Part shown: positions 46,436 to 56,274 of the stretch, one piece after another
How the letters are laid out: each line of letters starts with the position of its first letter
Numbering within the stretch: the first letter of the stretch is position 1
Origin: Rubrivivax sp.
Lineage (GTDB): Bacteria > Pseudomonadota > Gammaproteobacteria > Burkholderiales > Burkholderiaceae_C
Assembly (NCBI GenBank): GCA_019635315.1
Contig: JAHBZT010000005.1
Coordinates: 248,001-312,000 of the forward strand
Length of the DNA: 64,000 bases
Reading direction: 5' to 3'
Program-made: the position numbers and the translations under genes
The notes under the pieces: generated by a model
The model's input: the letters and a program-made list of their open reading frames with translations, nothing else
Database searches by the model: none
What the model was told of the DNA's origin: nothing

Positions 46436-47619
46436 TGCGCACCGCGCGCCGGCTGGAGCATATCCAGCCCTTCTACGTGATGGAGCTCGCGAAGGCCGCC
46501 GAGGCCGTCGCACGCAGCCCCGAATGCGACCCGGCACGCGGCGGCGAGCCGATGATCTTCCTGAATATCGGCGAACCCGACTTCGGCGCCGCGCCGGCCG
46601 TCGTCGCCGCGGCCGAGCAGTGCCTGCGCGAGGGCCGCACCGCCTACACCGCCGCCACCGGCCTGCCCGCGCTGCGCGAGGCCATCGCCGGCTGGTATGC
46701 GGCGCGCTTCGGGCTGGCCGTCGACCCCGGCCGTATCGTCATCACCGCCGGCGCGTCGGGCGCGCTGCAACTGGCCTGCCTGGCGCTGTTCGAGGACGGC
46801 GACGAGGTGCTGATGCCCGACCCCAGCTACCCGTGCAACCGGCACTTCGTCGCCGCGGCGGGTGCGCAGGCGCGGCTGCTGCCGACCACGGCCGAGGCGC
46901 GCTTCCAGCTCGACGCCGCTTCGGTGGCCGCGCACTGGAGCCCGGCCACGCGGGGCGTGCTGCTGGCCAGCCCCAGCAACCCCACCGGCACCTCGATCGC
47001 CGCGGCCGAGATGGCGGCCATCGTCGAGACCGTGCGCGCGCGCGGCGGCGTCACGATCGTCGACGAGATCTACCTCGGGCTCAGCTTCGAGGACGCCTTC
47101 GCCGGCAGCGCGCTGGCGCTGGGCGACGACGTCATCAGCATCAACAGCTTCAGCAAGTATTTCGGCATGACCGGCTGGCGGCTGGGCTGGATGGTCGTGC
47201 CGCCGGCGCTGGTGCCGGCGCTGGAGCGGCTGTCGCAGAACCTGTACATCTGCGCCAGCACGCTGGCCCAGCATGCGGCGCTGGCCTGCTTCACGCCGGA
47301 GTCGCTGGCCGAATTCGAGCGCCGGCGCGCCGAGCTGCACGAGCGCCGCGACCTCGTCGTGGCCGGGCTCGAGCGGCTCGGGCTGCCGGTGCCGGTGCGC
47401 CCGGACGGTGCCTTCTATGCCTGGGCCGACTGCAGCGCCCATGCCGCGAGCAGCTGGGACTTCTGCCGCGAGTTGATGCGGCGCGCGCACATCGCGCTGA
47501 CGCCGGGCCGCGACTTCGGGCCGGCGCATGCCGAGCGCTTTCTGCGCCTGTCCTTCGCGAGCGCGCGGCCGCTGCTGGAGCAGGCGCTGGCGCGGCTGGC
47601 GCGCGAACTCGCGCGCTGA
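46435..47619 (+). CDS. Class I/II PLP-dependent aminotransferase
   Basis: A 394-residue fold-type I enzyme. Seen: FLNIGEPDFGAAPAVV, ITAGASGALQLACLA, PSNPTGTSI and the PLP lysine Lys241 in SINSFSKYFGMTGWRLGW. It resembles the aspartate/alanine-type aminotransferases often placed downstream of ribH-nusB in Burkholderiales. The exact amino donor is unknown. Start ATG 46435 shares one base with the nusB stop, so it belongs to the rib-nusB operon. Confidence 0.9.
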   Translation: MRTARRLEHIQPFYVMELAKAAEAVARSPECDPARGGEPMIFLNIGEPDFGAAPAVVAAAEQCLREGRTAYTAATGLPALREAIAGWYAARFGLAVDPGRIVITAGASGALQLACLALFEDGDEVLMPDPSYPCNRHFVAAAGAQARLLPTTAEARFQLDAASVAAHWSPATRGVLLASPSNPTGTSIAAAEMAAIVETVRARGGVTIVDEIYLGLSFEDAFAGSALALGDDVISINSFSKYFGMTGWRLGWMVVPPALVPALERLSQNLYICASTLAQHAALACFTPESLAEFERRRAELHERRDLVVAGLERLGLPVPVRPDGAFYAWADCSAHAASSWDFCRELMRRAHIALTPGRDFGPAHAERFLRLSFASARPLLEQALARLARELAR

Positions 47620-47788
47620 ACCGCGCCGCGCACCGCGGACCGGGCAGCGCGCTGGTGCCGCAGCGGCCGCCGCACGGCCGTGAACTGTGACGCCGTTCGC
47701 GGCGCAACAGCCGAAAGCGGCGGTTAACGGCGGCCTTTGCGCCGGGTTTCCGCGGCTTTTCGACTCCTCCCCCGGCAGCGGCCGCGGC

Positions 47789-47794
47789 TAAGCT
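47789..47794 (+). promoter_or_regulatory. Candidate -10 box before the kinase gene
   Basis: TAAGCT ends 6 bases before GTG 47801, the same leaderless spacing as at ribD and ribBA. It is only a moderate match to TATAAT. Confidence 0.35.
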
Positions 47795-47800
47795 GGCCTC

Positions 47801-49642
47801 GTGGGTTTCAACCTCTTCGCGCGTCGCGGCGTGCCCGACGAAGCGCCGACCGAATTTGCCGCCACCGTGGCCTCGCCGCCGCCGTCCTTCGACGACGAGG
47901 CGGCGCCTGCGCGCGACACGACGCCGGACTCGCTGCCCGGCCTGCCCGGCGACTCGCGGCCCGGCGCCCTGGGCGAACTGCCGTCGGCCTTCGCGGGCAG
48001 CCAGTCGCCCGACTCGCGGCCGCCGGCCGGCGACTCCGGCCTGCCCGACGTGCTGACCGATCTCGGCACGGACAGCCAGGCCGCGCCGGCCGAGGCCGCC
48101 GTCGAGCGCCGGCCGACGCTGCAGCAGATCGGCCGCTATGCGATCAAGGGCCCGCTCGGCCAGGGCGGGCTGGGCACCGTGCACGAGGCCTGGGACCCGC
48201 TGCTGTCGCGCTCGGTGGCGGTCAAGACGCTGCAGTTCGACGTGGACACGCCTGCGCGCGTGTCGCTGGACGGCATGATCCTCAACGAGGCGCGGGCGGC
48301 GGCGGGCCTGAGCCACCCGCACATCGTGACCATCCACGACGCCGGGCTGTCGGCCCACGGCGTGTACATCGCGATGGAGCGGCTGCGCGGCCGCGACCTG
48401 CGCCAGGCGTTGGCCGAGGGCTGGCGGCCCTCGCCCGCGGCCGCGGCGCAGCTGGTGCGCCGTGTGGCCGACGCGCTGGCCTACGCGCATGCCCGCGGCG
48501 TCGTGCACTGCGACATCAAGCCGGCCAACATCTTCCTGAGCAAGCGCGACAAGCCCAAGGTGCTGGACTTCGGCATCGCGCGTGTCGCGCACGGCAATGC
48601 GCGGCCGGCGCTGGAGGGCTACATCGCCGGCTCGCCGCACTACCTGGCGCCGGAGCAGCTCGGCGGCGGCGAGGTCGACGCCCGCACCGACATCTATTCG
48701 CTGGGCGTCGTCTTCTACGAGCTGCTGGCCGGGCGCAAGGCCTTCGCCGGCGACTCGCTGGAGCAGATCACGAGCGCGGTGCTGAACAACCACCCGGCGC
48801 CGGCGCACGAGCTGCGCCCGGGCGTGTCGCCCACGCTGTCGGCGATCGCGGCCAAGGCGATGGCGCGCGACCCCGCCGCGCGCTACCAGCAGGCCAGCGA
48901 GATGGCCGGCGAACTGCGCCGCTGGGCCGAACGCCACGCGGCGGCGCCCGCTGCGCCGGAGGCGACCGCCGCGCCGGCGAAGCCCGCCCGGCGCCGGACC
49001 GGGGGCCGTGCCCATGCACTGCTCGTCGGCGTCGCGCTGCTCGCCGCCGCGGGCGCCGTCGCGCTGGCCATGCGCTCGCTCGACACGGCGGCGCCGTCGG
49101 CGGCGGCGCGGCCGATGGCCACGGCAACGGCGCCGACCACGACGCAGCCGGCGGCCGCCACCGACGACGACGCCGACGCAGGATCGGCCCCCGCCGCGGC
49201 GGCCGGCACGGCCGCCTCCGCTGCGGCCGCAGCCCTGGCGGGTGCCGGCCCCGGCGGCGCGGCCGACGACGGCGACCCGGCGCGCAATGCCGGCGCTGCC
49301 GGACCCGGCACGACCGAGGGCGCGCGCCGTCCCGACGCGACGCGCCCGGCGCCTGCGACACGCCCGCGCCCGACGCCGGTCGCCGGCGCGGCCGTGCCGC
49401 GGCGCGAGACGCGTCCCGCGGCCGAGCCGGCCACCGGCGTGCTGCAGCTGGCGATCAGCCCCTGGGGCCATGTCGACGTCAACGGGCGCGCCTCCGGCAC
49501 CACGCCGCCGCTGACACGGCTGACGCTGCGCGAGGGCCGCCATACCGTGACCGTGCGCAACGAGGACTTCCCGCCCTACACCGTCACCGTGCAGGTGCAG
49601 GCCGACAAGCCGGTCACCGTCCGCCACCGATTCGGCCCGTGA
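47801..49642 (+). CDS. Membrane Ser/Thr protein kinase with PEGA domain
   Basis: A 613-residue protein. Residues 1-105 are a Pro/Asp-rich disordered region; the kinase domain spans about 108-380 with Gly-loop GPLGQGGLGTV, Lys142 in VAVKTL, catalytic loop H236-C237-D238-IKPAN and D256-F-G. The usual HRD arginine is replaced by Cys, so it is a non-RD kinase not needing activation-loop phosphorylation in the usual way. A membrane helix (about 405-427) is followed by an Ala/Thr-rich linker and a periplasmic PEGA domain (about 545-610). It neighbours a TssQ-like gene, hinting at type VI secretion control. Confidence 0.88.
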   Translation: MGFNLFARRGVPDEAPTEFAATVASPPPSFDDEAAPARDTTPDSLPGLPGDSRPGALGELPSAFAGSQSPDSRPPAGDSGLPDVLTDLGTDSQAAPAEAAVERRPTLQQIGRYAIKGPLGQGGLGTVHEAWDPLLSRSVAVKTLQFDVDTPARVSLDGMILNEARAAAGLSHPHIVTIHDAGLSAHGVYIAMERLRGRDLRQALAEGWRPSPAAAAQLVRRVADALAYAHARGVVHCDIKPANIFLSKRDKPKVLDFGIARVAHGNARPALEGYIAGSPHYLAPEQLGGGEVDARTDIYSLGVVFYELLAGRKAFAGDSLEQITSAVLNNHPAPAHELRPGVSPTLSAIAAKAMARDPAARYQQASEMAGELRRWAERHAAAPAAPEATAAPAKPARRRTGGRAHALLVGVALLAAAGAVALAMRSLDTAAPSAAARPMATATAPTTTQPAAATDDDADAGSAPAAAAGTAASAAAAALAGAGPGGAADDGDPARNAGAAGPGTTEGARRPDATRPAPATRPRPTPVAGAAVPRRETRPAAEPATGVLQLAISPWGHVDVNGRASGTTPPLTRLTLREGRHTVTVRNEDFPPYTVTVQVQADKPVTVRHRFGP

Positions 49643-49696
49643 TACGGTTGCGGCTTCCGGCGGCGCCGCGACCGCGCCGTCCCCGACGCACCGACC

Positions 49697-50152
49697 GTGA
49701 CCCGTCCTTTCGTCCCCGCCTCGCCTGCCCCTGCGGGCCCCGCCGCGGCGGCACGCCGCGCCGCGGCGTGCCTGCTGGCGGGCGCCGCCTTGATCGCCGG
49801 CTGCGCTGCGCCGCCGCCGGCCGCGCCGCCACCGCCGCCGCCCGGCCTGACCGACCTGCTCGAGCGCCCGGCCGAACGCGCGCTCTTCGAAGGCATGCGT
49901 GCCTACGACGATGCGCAGTACGCGGTCGCCGAGACGGCGCTGCAGCGTGCGCTGGCCACCGGGCTGCAGAGCGGGCGCGACCAGGCCAGCGCCCACAAGC
50001 TGCTGGCCTTCATCACCTGCACCAGCGAACGCGTGTCCGAGTGCGAGGCCGCCTTCCGCGCCGCACGTGCCGCCGACCCCGGCTTCGTGCTCAGCCGCTC
50101 GGAGGCCGGCCACCCGCTGTGGGGGCCGGTCTACCGCCGCGTGCTGCCCTGA
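49697..50152 (+). CDS. TssQ-like T6SS-associated lipoprotein
   Basis: A 151-residue protein starting at GTG 49697. The signal ends in the lipobox LIAGC (Cys36). The mature part has a Pro-rich linker and two TPR-like helices: YDDAQYAVAETALQRAL and ASAHKLLAFITCTSERVSECEAAFRAA, ending in AGHPLWGPVYRRV, typical of TssQ family lipoproteins linked with type VI secretion in betaproteobacteria. No other tss gene is in the window, so the tie rests on family resemblance. It follows the kinase gene by 54 bases and may be cotranscribed. Confidence 0.7.
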   Translation: MTRPFVPASPAPAGPAAAARRAAACLLAGAALIAGCAAPPPAAPPPPPPGLTDLLERPAERALFEGMRAYDDAQYAVAETALQRALATGLQSGRDQASAHKLLAFITCTSERVSECEAAFRAARAADPGFVLSRSEAGHPLWGPVYRRVLP

Positions 50153-50182
50153 CCGCGATGCGGCGCGCGCGGACCGCGCCGC

Positions 50183-50188
50183 TATGAT
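50183..50188 (+). promoter_or_regulatory. Candidate -10 box for the ybgC-tolQRA operon
   Basis: TATGAT ends 9 bases before ATG 50198 in otherwise all-GC sequence, implying a leader of only about three bases. No -35 was identified. Confidence 0.5.
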
Positions 50189-50197
50189 CCCGCGCCG

Positions 50198-50650
50198 ATG
50201 ACCGCTGCCGCCGACCCGACGACCCCGTTCCGCCTGCCGCTGCGCGTGTACTGGGAGGACACCGACGCCGGCGGCATCGTGTTCTACGCCAACTACCTCA
50301 AGTATTTCGAGCGTGCGCGCACCGAATGGCTGCGTGCCCAGGGCGTGGGCCAGCAGGCGCTGCGCGAGCGCACCGGCGCGATGTTCGTCGTCATCGACAC
50401 GCGTGTGCGCTACCGCGCGCCGGCGCGGCTGGACGACCTGCTGCACGTGACGGTGCAGGTGCGTCACGCCGGCAAGGCCGCGCTGACGATCGCGCAGCAG
50501 GCCTGGCGCGGCGACACGCTGCTGGCCGACGGCGAGATCCGCATCGGCTGCGTCGACGACGGAACCTTGCGCCCGCGCCGCATTCCGAGCGAACTGGCCG
50601 CGGCGATCGGCCTGCCCGCCGACGGGCCCCCGACACAAGAACGAGCATGA
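50198..50650 (+). CDS. ybgC: Tol-Pal associated acyl-CoA thioesterase YbgC
   Basis: A 150-residue hot-dog thioesterase. Seen: RVYWEDTDAGGIVFYANYLKYFERARTEWLR, with the catalytic Asp in DTDAGG and the long helix typical of YbgC/4-HBT enzymes. It hydrolyses short or medium acyl-CoA/ACP thioesters and is nearly always the first gene of the tol operon. Its stop overlaps the tolQ ATG (ATGA). Confidence 0.95.
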   Translation: MTAAADPTTPFRLPLRVYWEDTDAGGIVFYANYLKYFERARTEWLRAQGVGQQALRERTGAMFVVIDTRVRYRAPARLDDLLHVTVQVRHAGKAALTIAQQAWRGDTLLADGEIRIGCVDDGTLRPRRIPSELAAAIGLPADGPPTQERA

Positions 50651-51356
50651 ACCAAGACCTCTCGATCACCGCCCTCGTCCTGCAGGCCAGCCTGGTCGTG
50701 CAGATCGTGATGGCCGGCCTGGTGCTGACCTCGCTGGCCAGCTGGACGGTGATCTTCGGCAAGCTCTTCGGCCTGCGCCGCGTGCGCGGCAGCAACGAGG
50801 AGTTCGAGCGCGAGTTCTGGTCCGGCCGCAGCCTGACCGAGCTGAACCAGGCGGTGGCGCAGAAGAAGGACTCGGGCGCGATGGAGCGCATCTTCGCCAG
50901 CGGCATGCGCGAGTTCCTCAAGCTGCGCGAGAAGCGGCTGGACGCCGGCGCGCAGCTCGACGGCGCGCGCCGCGCGATGCGCGCGAGCTTCCAGCGCGAG
51001 CTCGACGTCATCGAGAGCAACCTCAGCTTCCTGGCCAGCGTCGGCTCGGTCAGCCCCTATGTCGGCCTGTTCGGCACGGTGTGGGGGATCATGCATGCCT
51101 TCGTCGGCCTGTCCAACCTGCAGCAGGTCACGCTGGCCAGCGTGGCGCCGGGCATCGCCGAGGCGCTGGTCGCGACCGCGATCGGCCTGTTCGCCGCCAT
51201 ACCCGCGGTGGTGGCCTACAACCGCTTCGCGCGCGACATCGACCGCATCGCGATCCAGTTCGAGACCTTCATCGAGGAGTTCAGCAACATCCTGCAGCGC
51301 AACGCGGGCGTCGGCCCGACCACGTCGACGGTGCTCGGCGGCCAGGGAGCGCGCTG

Positions 51357-51357
<1 letters not shown>
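50647..51357 (+). CDS. tolQ: Tol-Pal system proton channel subunit TolQ
   Basis: A 236-residue inner membrane protein with three helices: about 15-38, 137-160 and 170-195. The conserved block FLASVGSVSPYVGLFGTVWGIMHAF and AEALVATAIGLFAAIPAVVAYN line the TolQ/ExbB proton path. With TolR it energises TolA for outer membrane constriction at division. Overlaps ybgC by 4 bases and tolR by 1. Confidence 0.97.
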
Positions 51358-51788
<431 letters not shown>

Positions 51789-51797
51789 GCGGCGGCG

Positions 51798-52709
51798 ATG
51801 AGCGCGGCGACGCTGACCCACGACGCGCTGATGCCGCGCCCGCCCGGCGGGCTGGGCGCCGGCGCCGCGCTGGCGCTGCTGGTGCACGGCGGGCTGATCG
51901 CGGCGCTGACGCTGTCGGTGGACTGGCGCGCGCAGCCGCCGGAGGTGATCGCCGCCGAGCTGTGGGCCGCGGTACCGCAGGTCGCCGCGCCACGCGCCGA
52001 GCCGGTGCCGCAGCCGGCACCGCCGCCGACGCCCGCACCCGCACCCGCGCCGGCCCCTGCGCCGCCGCCGGCCGCCGAGACCGCGCGACCGCCGGAGCCC
52101 GACATCGCGATCGAACGCGAGCGCGAACGCCAGCGCCAGCAGGAGCGCGAGCGCGCGGCCGAACGCCAGCGCGAGCTCGAACGCCAGCGCGCCGAACGCG
52201 CCGAGGCGGAGCGCCGGCGCCAGGCCGAGGCCGAACGCCAGCGTGCCGAACGCGAGCAGGCGGAACGGCGCCGTGCCGAGGCCGAACGCCGCCGCCAGGA
52301 GCAGCTCGCGCGCGAGCGCGCCGCCGAGGAACAGAAGCTGGCCCAGCTGCGCGAGGAGAACCTGCGCCGCATCATGGGCCAGGCCGGCAGCGCCACCGGC
52401 GCGGCCACCAGCACGGGCACCGCGGCCCAGGACGCCGCGCCGTCGGCCGCCTACAGCGGCCGGCTGGTGGCGCTGATCCGCCGCAACATCGTGTTTCCCG
52501 GCCAGGTCGCCGGCAACCCGGCGGCCGAGGTCGAGGTGCGCGCCGCGCCGGGCGGCAGCATCATCGCGCGCCGCCTGCTCCGCAGCAGCGGGCACCCGGA
52601 GTGGGACGAAGCGGTGCTGCGCGCGATCGACCGCACCGGCACGCTGCCGCGCGACACCGACGGCCGCGTGCCGCCGGTGCTGATCATCACGTTCCGGCCG
52701 AACGACTGA
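51798..52709 (+). CDS. tolA: Cell envelope integrity protein TolA
   Basis: A 303-residue protein. One N-terminal helix (about 17-38), a Pro/Ala spacer, then a long Arg/Glu/Gln/Ala-rich coiled coil (about 95-190) that spans the periplasm, and a C-terminal domain from about 215 (YSGRLVALIRRNIVFPGQVAGNP ... ) ending GRVPPVLIITFRPND. The coil uses Arg where E. coli TolA uses Lys, in line with high GC. It links TolQR to Pal and the outer membrane. tolB and pal are not next: a histidine kinase gene converges on it. Confidence 0.92.
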   Translation: MSAATLTHDALMPRPPGGLGAGAALALLVHGGLIAALTLSVDWRAQPPEVIAAELWAAVPQVAAPRAEPVPQPAPPPTPAPAPAPAPAPPPAAETARPPEPDIAIERERERQRQQERERAAERQRELERQRAERAEAERRRQAEAERQRAEREQAERRRAEAERRRQEQLARERAAEEQKLAQLREENLRRIMGQAGSATGAATSTGTAAQDAAPSAAYSGRLVALIRRNIVFPGQVAGNPAAEVEVRAAPGGSIIARRLLRSSGHPEWDEAVLRAIDRTGTLPRDTDGRVPPVLIITFRPND

Positions 52710-52761
52710 ACGCCCGGGGGGCGCGGCCGCCAAGGGCGTGGCCGCGACCGGTCACGGCGGA

Positions 52762-55437
52762 TCAGCGCGGGACCGCGGTCCCGCGCACCACGGCCAGCAG
52801 CTCGCCGATGTCCAGCGGCTTGGTCAGGTAGCCATCGAAGCCGGCGGCGAGCGCCGCCTCCACGTCGCCGTGCATCGCATTCGCGCTCACCGCGACGACG
52901 CGGATCGTGCGCGTCGCCGCATCGGCACGCAGCCGGCGCAGCACCTCGAAGCCGTCCATGCCGGGCAGCTGGATGTCCAGCAGGATCAGGTCCGGCCGGT
53001 CGGCGCGCGCGAGGTCCAGCCCCAGCTCGGGCAGCGGGGCGCTGGTCAGGCGCACGCCGGGTTCACGCTCCAGCATCGCCTCCATCAGCATCACGTTGAC
53101 CGGGTTGTCCTCCACGTACAGCACGTGGCGCGGCACCGGCGCGGCGGCTGCGGTCGCGCTGTCGGCCGCGCTGTCGGCCGGTTTGTCGGCCACGGTGCCG
53201 GGCGCGGCCGCGCCGGCGACCGCCGGCACCTCGGCGCGCGCCAGGCCGACCCAGAACGTGCTGCCGCGCCCGGGCTCGCTGTCGATGTCGATGCGGCCGT
53301 GCATCAGCTCGACCATGCGCCGGCTCAGTGCGAGCCCGATGCCGGCACCCTCGACGGCGCCGCTCTCCGCGCCCAGGCGCTCGAAGGGCGTGAACAGGCG
53401 CTCGCGCTGCTCACCGCTGAGCCCGGGGCCGGTGTCGCCGATGCCCACGCGCTGCGTCGCGGCGTCGCCATCGAAGTGCAGCCGCACCTCGCCGCCCTCG
53501 CGGTTGTACTTGATGGCATTCGACAGCAGGTTCAGCAGCACCTGCTTGAGCCGCGTGCGGTCGGCGCGCACGAAGCCCTCGCCCTGTCCCGGCGCGCGGG
53601 CGTGCAGCACGACGCGGCGGGCCTGCGCCAGCGGCCGCACCAGGTCCAGGCATTCGTCCAGCAGCGGCGCCAGCGCCACCGGCTCCAGGCTGATCGCCTG
53701 CTTGCCGGCCTCCACGCGCGCGAGGTCCAGCACGTCGTTGATCAGGTGCAGCAGGTGGCTGCCGGCGCGCAGGATCTGCTGCACCTGCTCGTGCTGGCGG
53801 CCGGTGAGCGGCTGCACGCGGTCGGTGTCCAGCAGCTGCGCGAAGCCCAGGATGGCGTTCAGCGGCGTGCGCAGCTCGTGGCTCATCGCCGACAGGAATT
53901 CCGACTTGGCGCGGCTCGCGCGCTCGGCCTCGTCGCGCGCGGCGCGCAGCGCCTGCTCGGCGGCGCGGCGCGCGCTGATGTCGCGCGCGATCGAGACATA
54001 GCGCTGCACCTCGCCGTCGTCGCCGGCGATGGCCTGCACCTCGATCGCGCACCAGCGCTGCTCGCCGTCGCGCGTGCGGTAGCGCAGCTCGGCGCTGCCC
54101 TGGCGCCGCTCGCGCATCTGCGCCTCCAGGCCGGCGGCGACGGCGAAGTCCTCCTCGGCGACCAGGCGCAGCTCGCGCGTGCCGCGGCCTATGACCTCGG
54201 CCGGCATCCAGCCGGTGAGCCTCGTGAAGCCCTCGTTGACCCACTCGATGCGGCGCCCGGCATCGAGGATGGTCACCGAGTCCTGCGTGCGCGAGGCGAC
54301 GAGCGCCAGCTTGTGCGCCTGCTCCTGGCTGTCGCGCAGCCGCTGCTGGGCGTCGAAGAACGCGGTGACGTCGGAGAAGGTGCGCACCAGGCCGCCGCCG
54401 GGGAGGTAATGGGACTTGACCTCCAGCATGCGGCCCGCCGGCGTGCGCCGGAAGTAGCTGGGCGGAAACTGCACTGCCTCGCCGGCAAACCAGCGCTCGA
54501 GCGCCTCGCGCCCGGGCCCGTCGACCAGGCTCAGGTCCGCCCCGTAGTGTCCCTGCGCGGACTGGTAGGCCGCGATCTCGGTCATCGCCGGCTTCGTGGC
54601 CAGCAGCGACTCCGGCAGCTCGGCCAGTTCGCAGACGCGGCGGTTGTAGAAGTTGACGCGCATCTGCGCGTCCAGGCTCAGGATGCCCTGGTCCATGTTG
54701 TCCAGCGTGACCTGCAGCGCCTCGCTCTGGCGCGCGAGCTCGTCGGAGATCTGCTGCAGGTGCTGCTGGTTGAGCAGCAGCAGTTCGGCGCGCCGCGCCT
54801 CGGCCTCGCGCGCGGCGACCGCGTCGCGCACGTTGCGCTGCGCACGCCAGCCGGTCAGCGCCAGGAAGCCGATGAACAGCAGCGCCATCGCCGCCATCGC
54901 GACCGACGCGCGCTCGCCGGTGGCCAGCAGGCGCAGGCCGACCGGCACCAGCGCCAGCGCCGCGAACCAGATCGCGACGCGCAGGTCGAAGGCGGTCAGC
55001 GTCAGCGAACCGGCCGCCAGCCCGGCGAGCACGAAGACCAGGAAGGTCTGCGCCTGCAGGTCGTCGGCCGGGAACAGCAGCAGCCCGGCCAGCCCCCAGG
55101 CGGCGCCGGACAGCACGACGGCCACGCGCAAGCGCGTGAACAGTGCGGTCGTCGGCGGCGCCGCAGGCGTGCGCTGCAACGGCCGCACGACCACGAAGCG
55201 CAGCACCAGCGACAGCAGCAGCACCAGACCCCAGGCCAGCAGCGCGCCCGGCGCGGCCTGCTGCCACAGCACCGCGACGACGAGCACGGCGACCACCGCC
55301 TGCCCGGCCGCCGCCGACCACACGCTGGCACCGTACAGGCGCACACGCTCGGCCAGCAGCGCCGCGTCGACACGGCCTGCCGTCCCGGCGTCGGGCGCGG
55401 TGGCGGATGGCGGGTTCGCGTGGGGCTCGGCGGACAT
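52762..55437 (-). CDS. Hybrid sensor histidine kinase with PAS domains and receiver
   Basis: An 891-residue membrane kinase. Five or six N-terminal helices (about 40-180) form an uncharacterised sensor; a short coiled coil leads to one PAS domain (about 235-345, TLDNMDQGILSLDAQMRVNFYN) and a second PAS/PAC (about 365-490). HisKA follows with His520 in SHELRTPLNAILGF, then HATPase motifs (NLLSNAIKYN, GIGDTGPGL, GAGIGLALSRRMVE) and a receiver with Asp821 in LILLDIQLPGMDGFEV. The signal is unknown. Start 55437 gives the domain layout without extra residues. No response regulator gene is adjacent. Confidence 0.92.
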   Translation of the reverse strand: MSAEPHANPPSATAPDAGTAGRVDAALLAERVRLYGASVWSAAAGQAVVAVLVVAVLWQQAAPGALLAWGLVLLLSLVLRFVVVRPLQRTPAAPPTTALFTRLRVAVVLSGAAWGLAGLLLFPADDLQAQTFLVFVLAGLAAGSLTLTAFDLRVAIWFAALALVPVGLRLLATGERASVAMAAMALLFIGFLALTGWRAQRNVRDAVAAREAEARRAELLLLNQQHLQQISDELARQSEALQVTLDNMDQGILSLDAQMRVNFYNRRVCELAELPESLLATKPAMTEIAAYQSAQGHYGADLSLVDGPGREALERWFAGEAVQFPPSYFRRTPAGRMLEVKSHYLPGGGLVRTFSDVTAFFDAQQRLRDSQEQAHKLALVASRTQDSVTILDAGRRIEWVNEGFTRLTGWMPAEVIGRGTRELRLVAEEDFAVAAGLEAQMRERRQGSAELRYRTRDGEQRWCAIEVQAIAGDDGEVQRYVSIARDISARRAAEQALRAARDEAERASRAKSEFLSAMSHELRTPLNAILGFAQLLDTDRVQPLTGRQHEQVQQILRAGSHLLHLINDVLDLARVEAGKQAISLEPVALAPLLDECLDLVRPLAQARRVVLHARAPGQGEGFVRADRTRLKQVLLNLLSNAIKYNREGGEVRLHFDGDAATQRVGIGDTGPGLSGEQRERLFTPFERLGAESGAVEGAGIGLALSRRMVELMHGRIDIDSEPGRGSTFWVGLARAEVPAVAGAAAPGTVADKPADSAADSATAAAAPVPRHVLYVEDNPVNVMLMEAMLEREPGVRLTSAPLPELGLDLARADRPDLILLDIQLPGMDGFEVLRRLRADAATRTIRVVAVSANAMHGDVEAALAAGFDGYLTKPLDIGELLAVVRGTAVPR

Positions 55438-55707
55438 GGCGGCGGCAAACGGCTCCGGCGCCGCCGACACGCGGGGCAAGACGCTGCAGCGGACGGCCAC
55501 ACTCTAGCCGAGCCGGCCCCGGCCCGGCGCGGCGCCCGCCGGCCTGCCTGCCGTCACACCCACCTTCACGAGGGCCCGCAGGCGCGCCGGTGGGCAGGCC
55601 GGGGGTTCATGCGCTACGCTGCGGCCTGCCTTCCCGTCCCGCCGTCCGCGGCGGGCGCCCGATCGGCGCCCGCTGCCCGGTACTCCGCCTGCGCCCGTGA
55701 TCCTGCC

Positions 55708-56250
55708 GTGATCCTGTTCTCGCACCTGCTCAAGGCCCCGGCACTGACCGGCGCCGTCGTGCCGTCGTCGCAGTTCCTGGCCCGCGCGATGGCCGACGCG
55801 GCCCAGGGCGCGGCCCGCATCGTCGAGCTCGGCGCCGGCACCGGCGCCGTCACGCGCGCGCTGGCACGCCGGCACCCTGGGGTGCCGTTGACGCTGGTCG
55901 AGCTGCAGCCCGCGCTGGCGCGCCAGCTGGCGCGCAGCTTCCCGCGCAGCGACGTTCATGTCGCGCCGGCGGCCGACGTGCTCGACCGCATGCCGGACGA
56001 GGACGGGCCGGTGGTCCTGGTCTCCAGCCTGCCGTTCCGCTCGATGCCGACGCTGGCCCGCGTGCAGACGCGCAACAGCATCCTGCAATTCCTGCGCCGC
56101 CATCCCGGCAGCTGGCTGGTGCAGTACACCTACCAGCCGCGGGCGCCTTTCGACGGCGAGCCCGGCTTCGTGTGGCGGCGGCGACGCACGGTGGTCGCCA
56201 ACATCCCGCCGGCCGGCGTCTGGACGCTGCGCGCGGTCGCCCCGGCCTGA
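55708..56250 (+). CDS. SAM-dependent methyltransferase, PmtA/KsgA-like
   Basis: A 180-residue methyltransferase, probably started at GTG 55708. The N-terminus FSHLLKAPALTGAVVPSSQFLARAM is typical of phospholipid N-methyltransferase-like proteins; the SAM motif is IVELGAGTGAVTRAL and VSSLPFRS stands for the NPPY-like loop. PmtA-type enzymes turn phosphatidylethanolamine to phosphatidylcholine, but many relatives have other acceptors. An upstream ATG at 55609 would add 33 unconserved residues. It converges on the WS/DGAT gene 24 bases away. Confidence 0.75.
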   Translation: MILFSHLLKAPALTGAVVPSSQFLARAMADAAQGAARIVELGAGTGAVTRALARRHPGVPLTLVELQPALARQLARSFPRSDVHVAPAADVLDRMPDEDGPVVLVSSLPFRSMPTLARVQTRNSILQFLRRHPGSWLVQYTYQPRAPFDGEPGFVWRRRRTVVANIPPAGVWTLRAVAPA

Positions 56251-56274
56251 GGCCGGCCCGGCGCGCCGAGGTGC

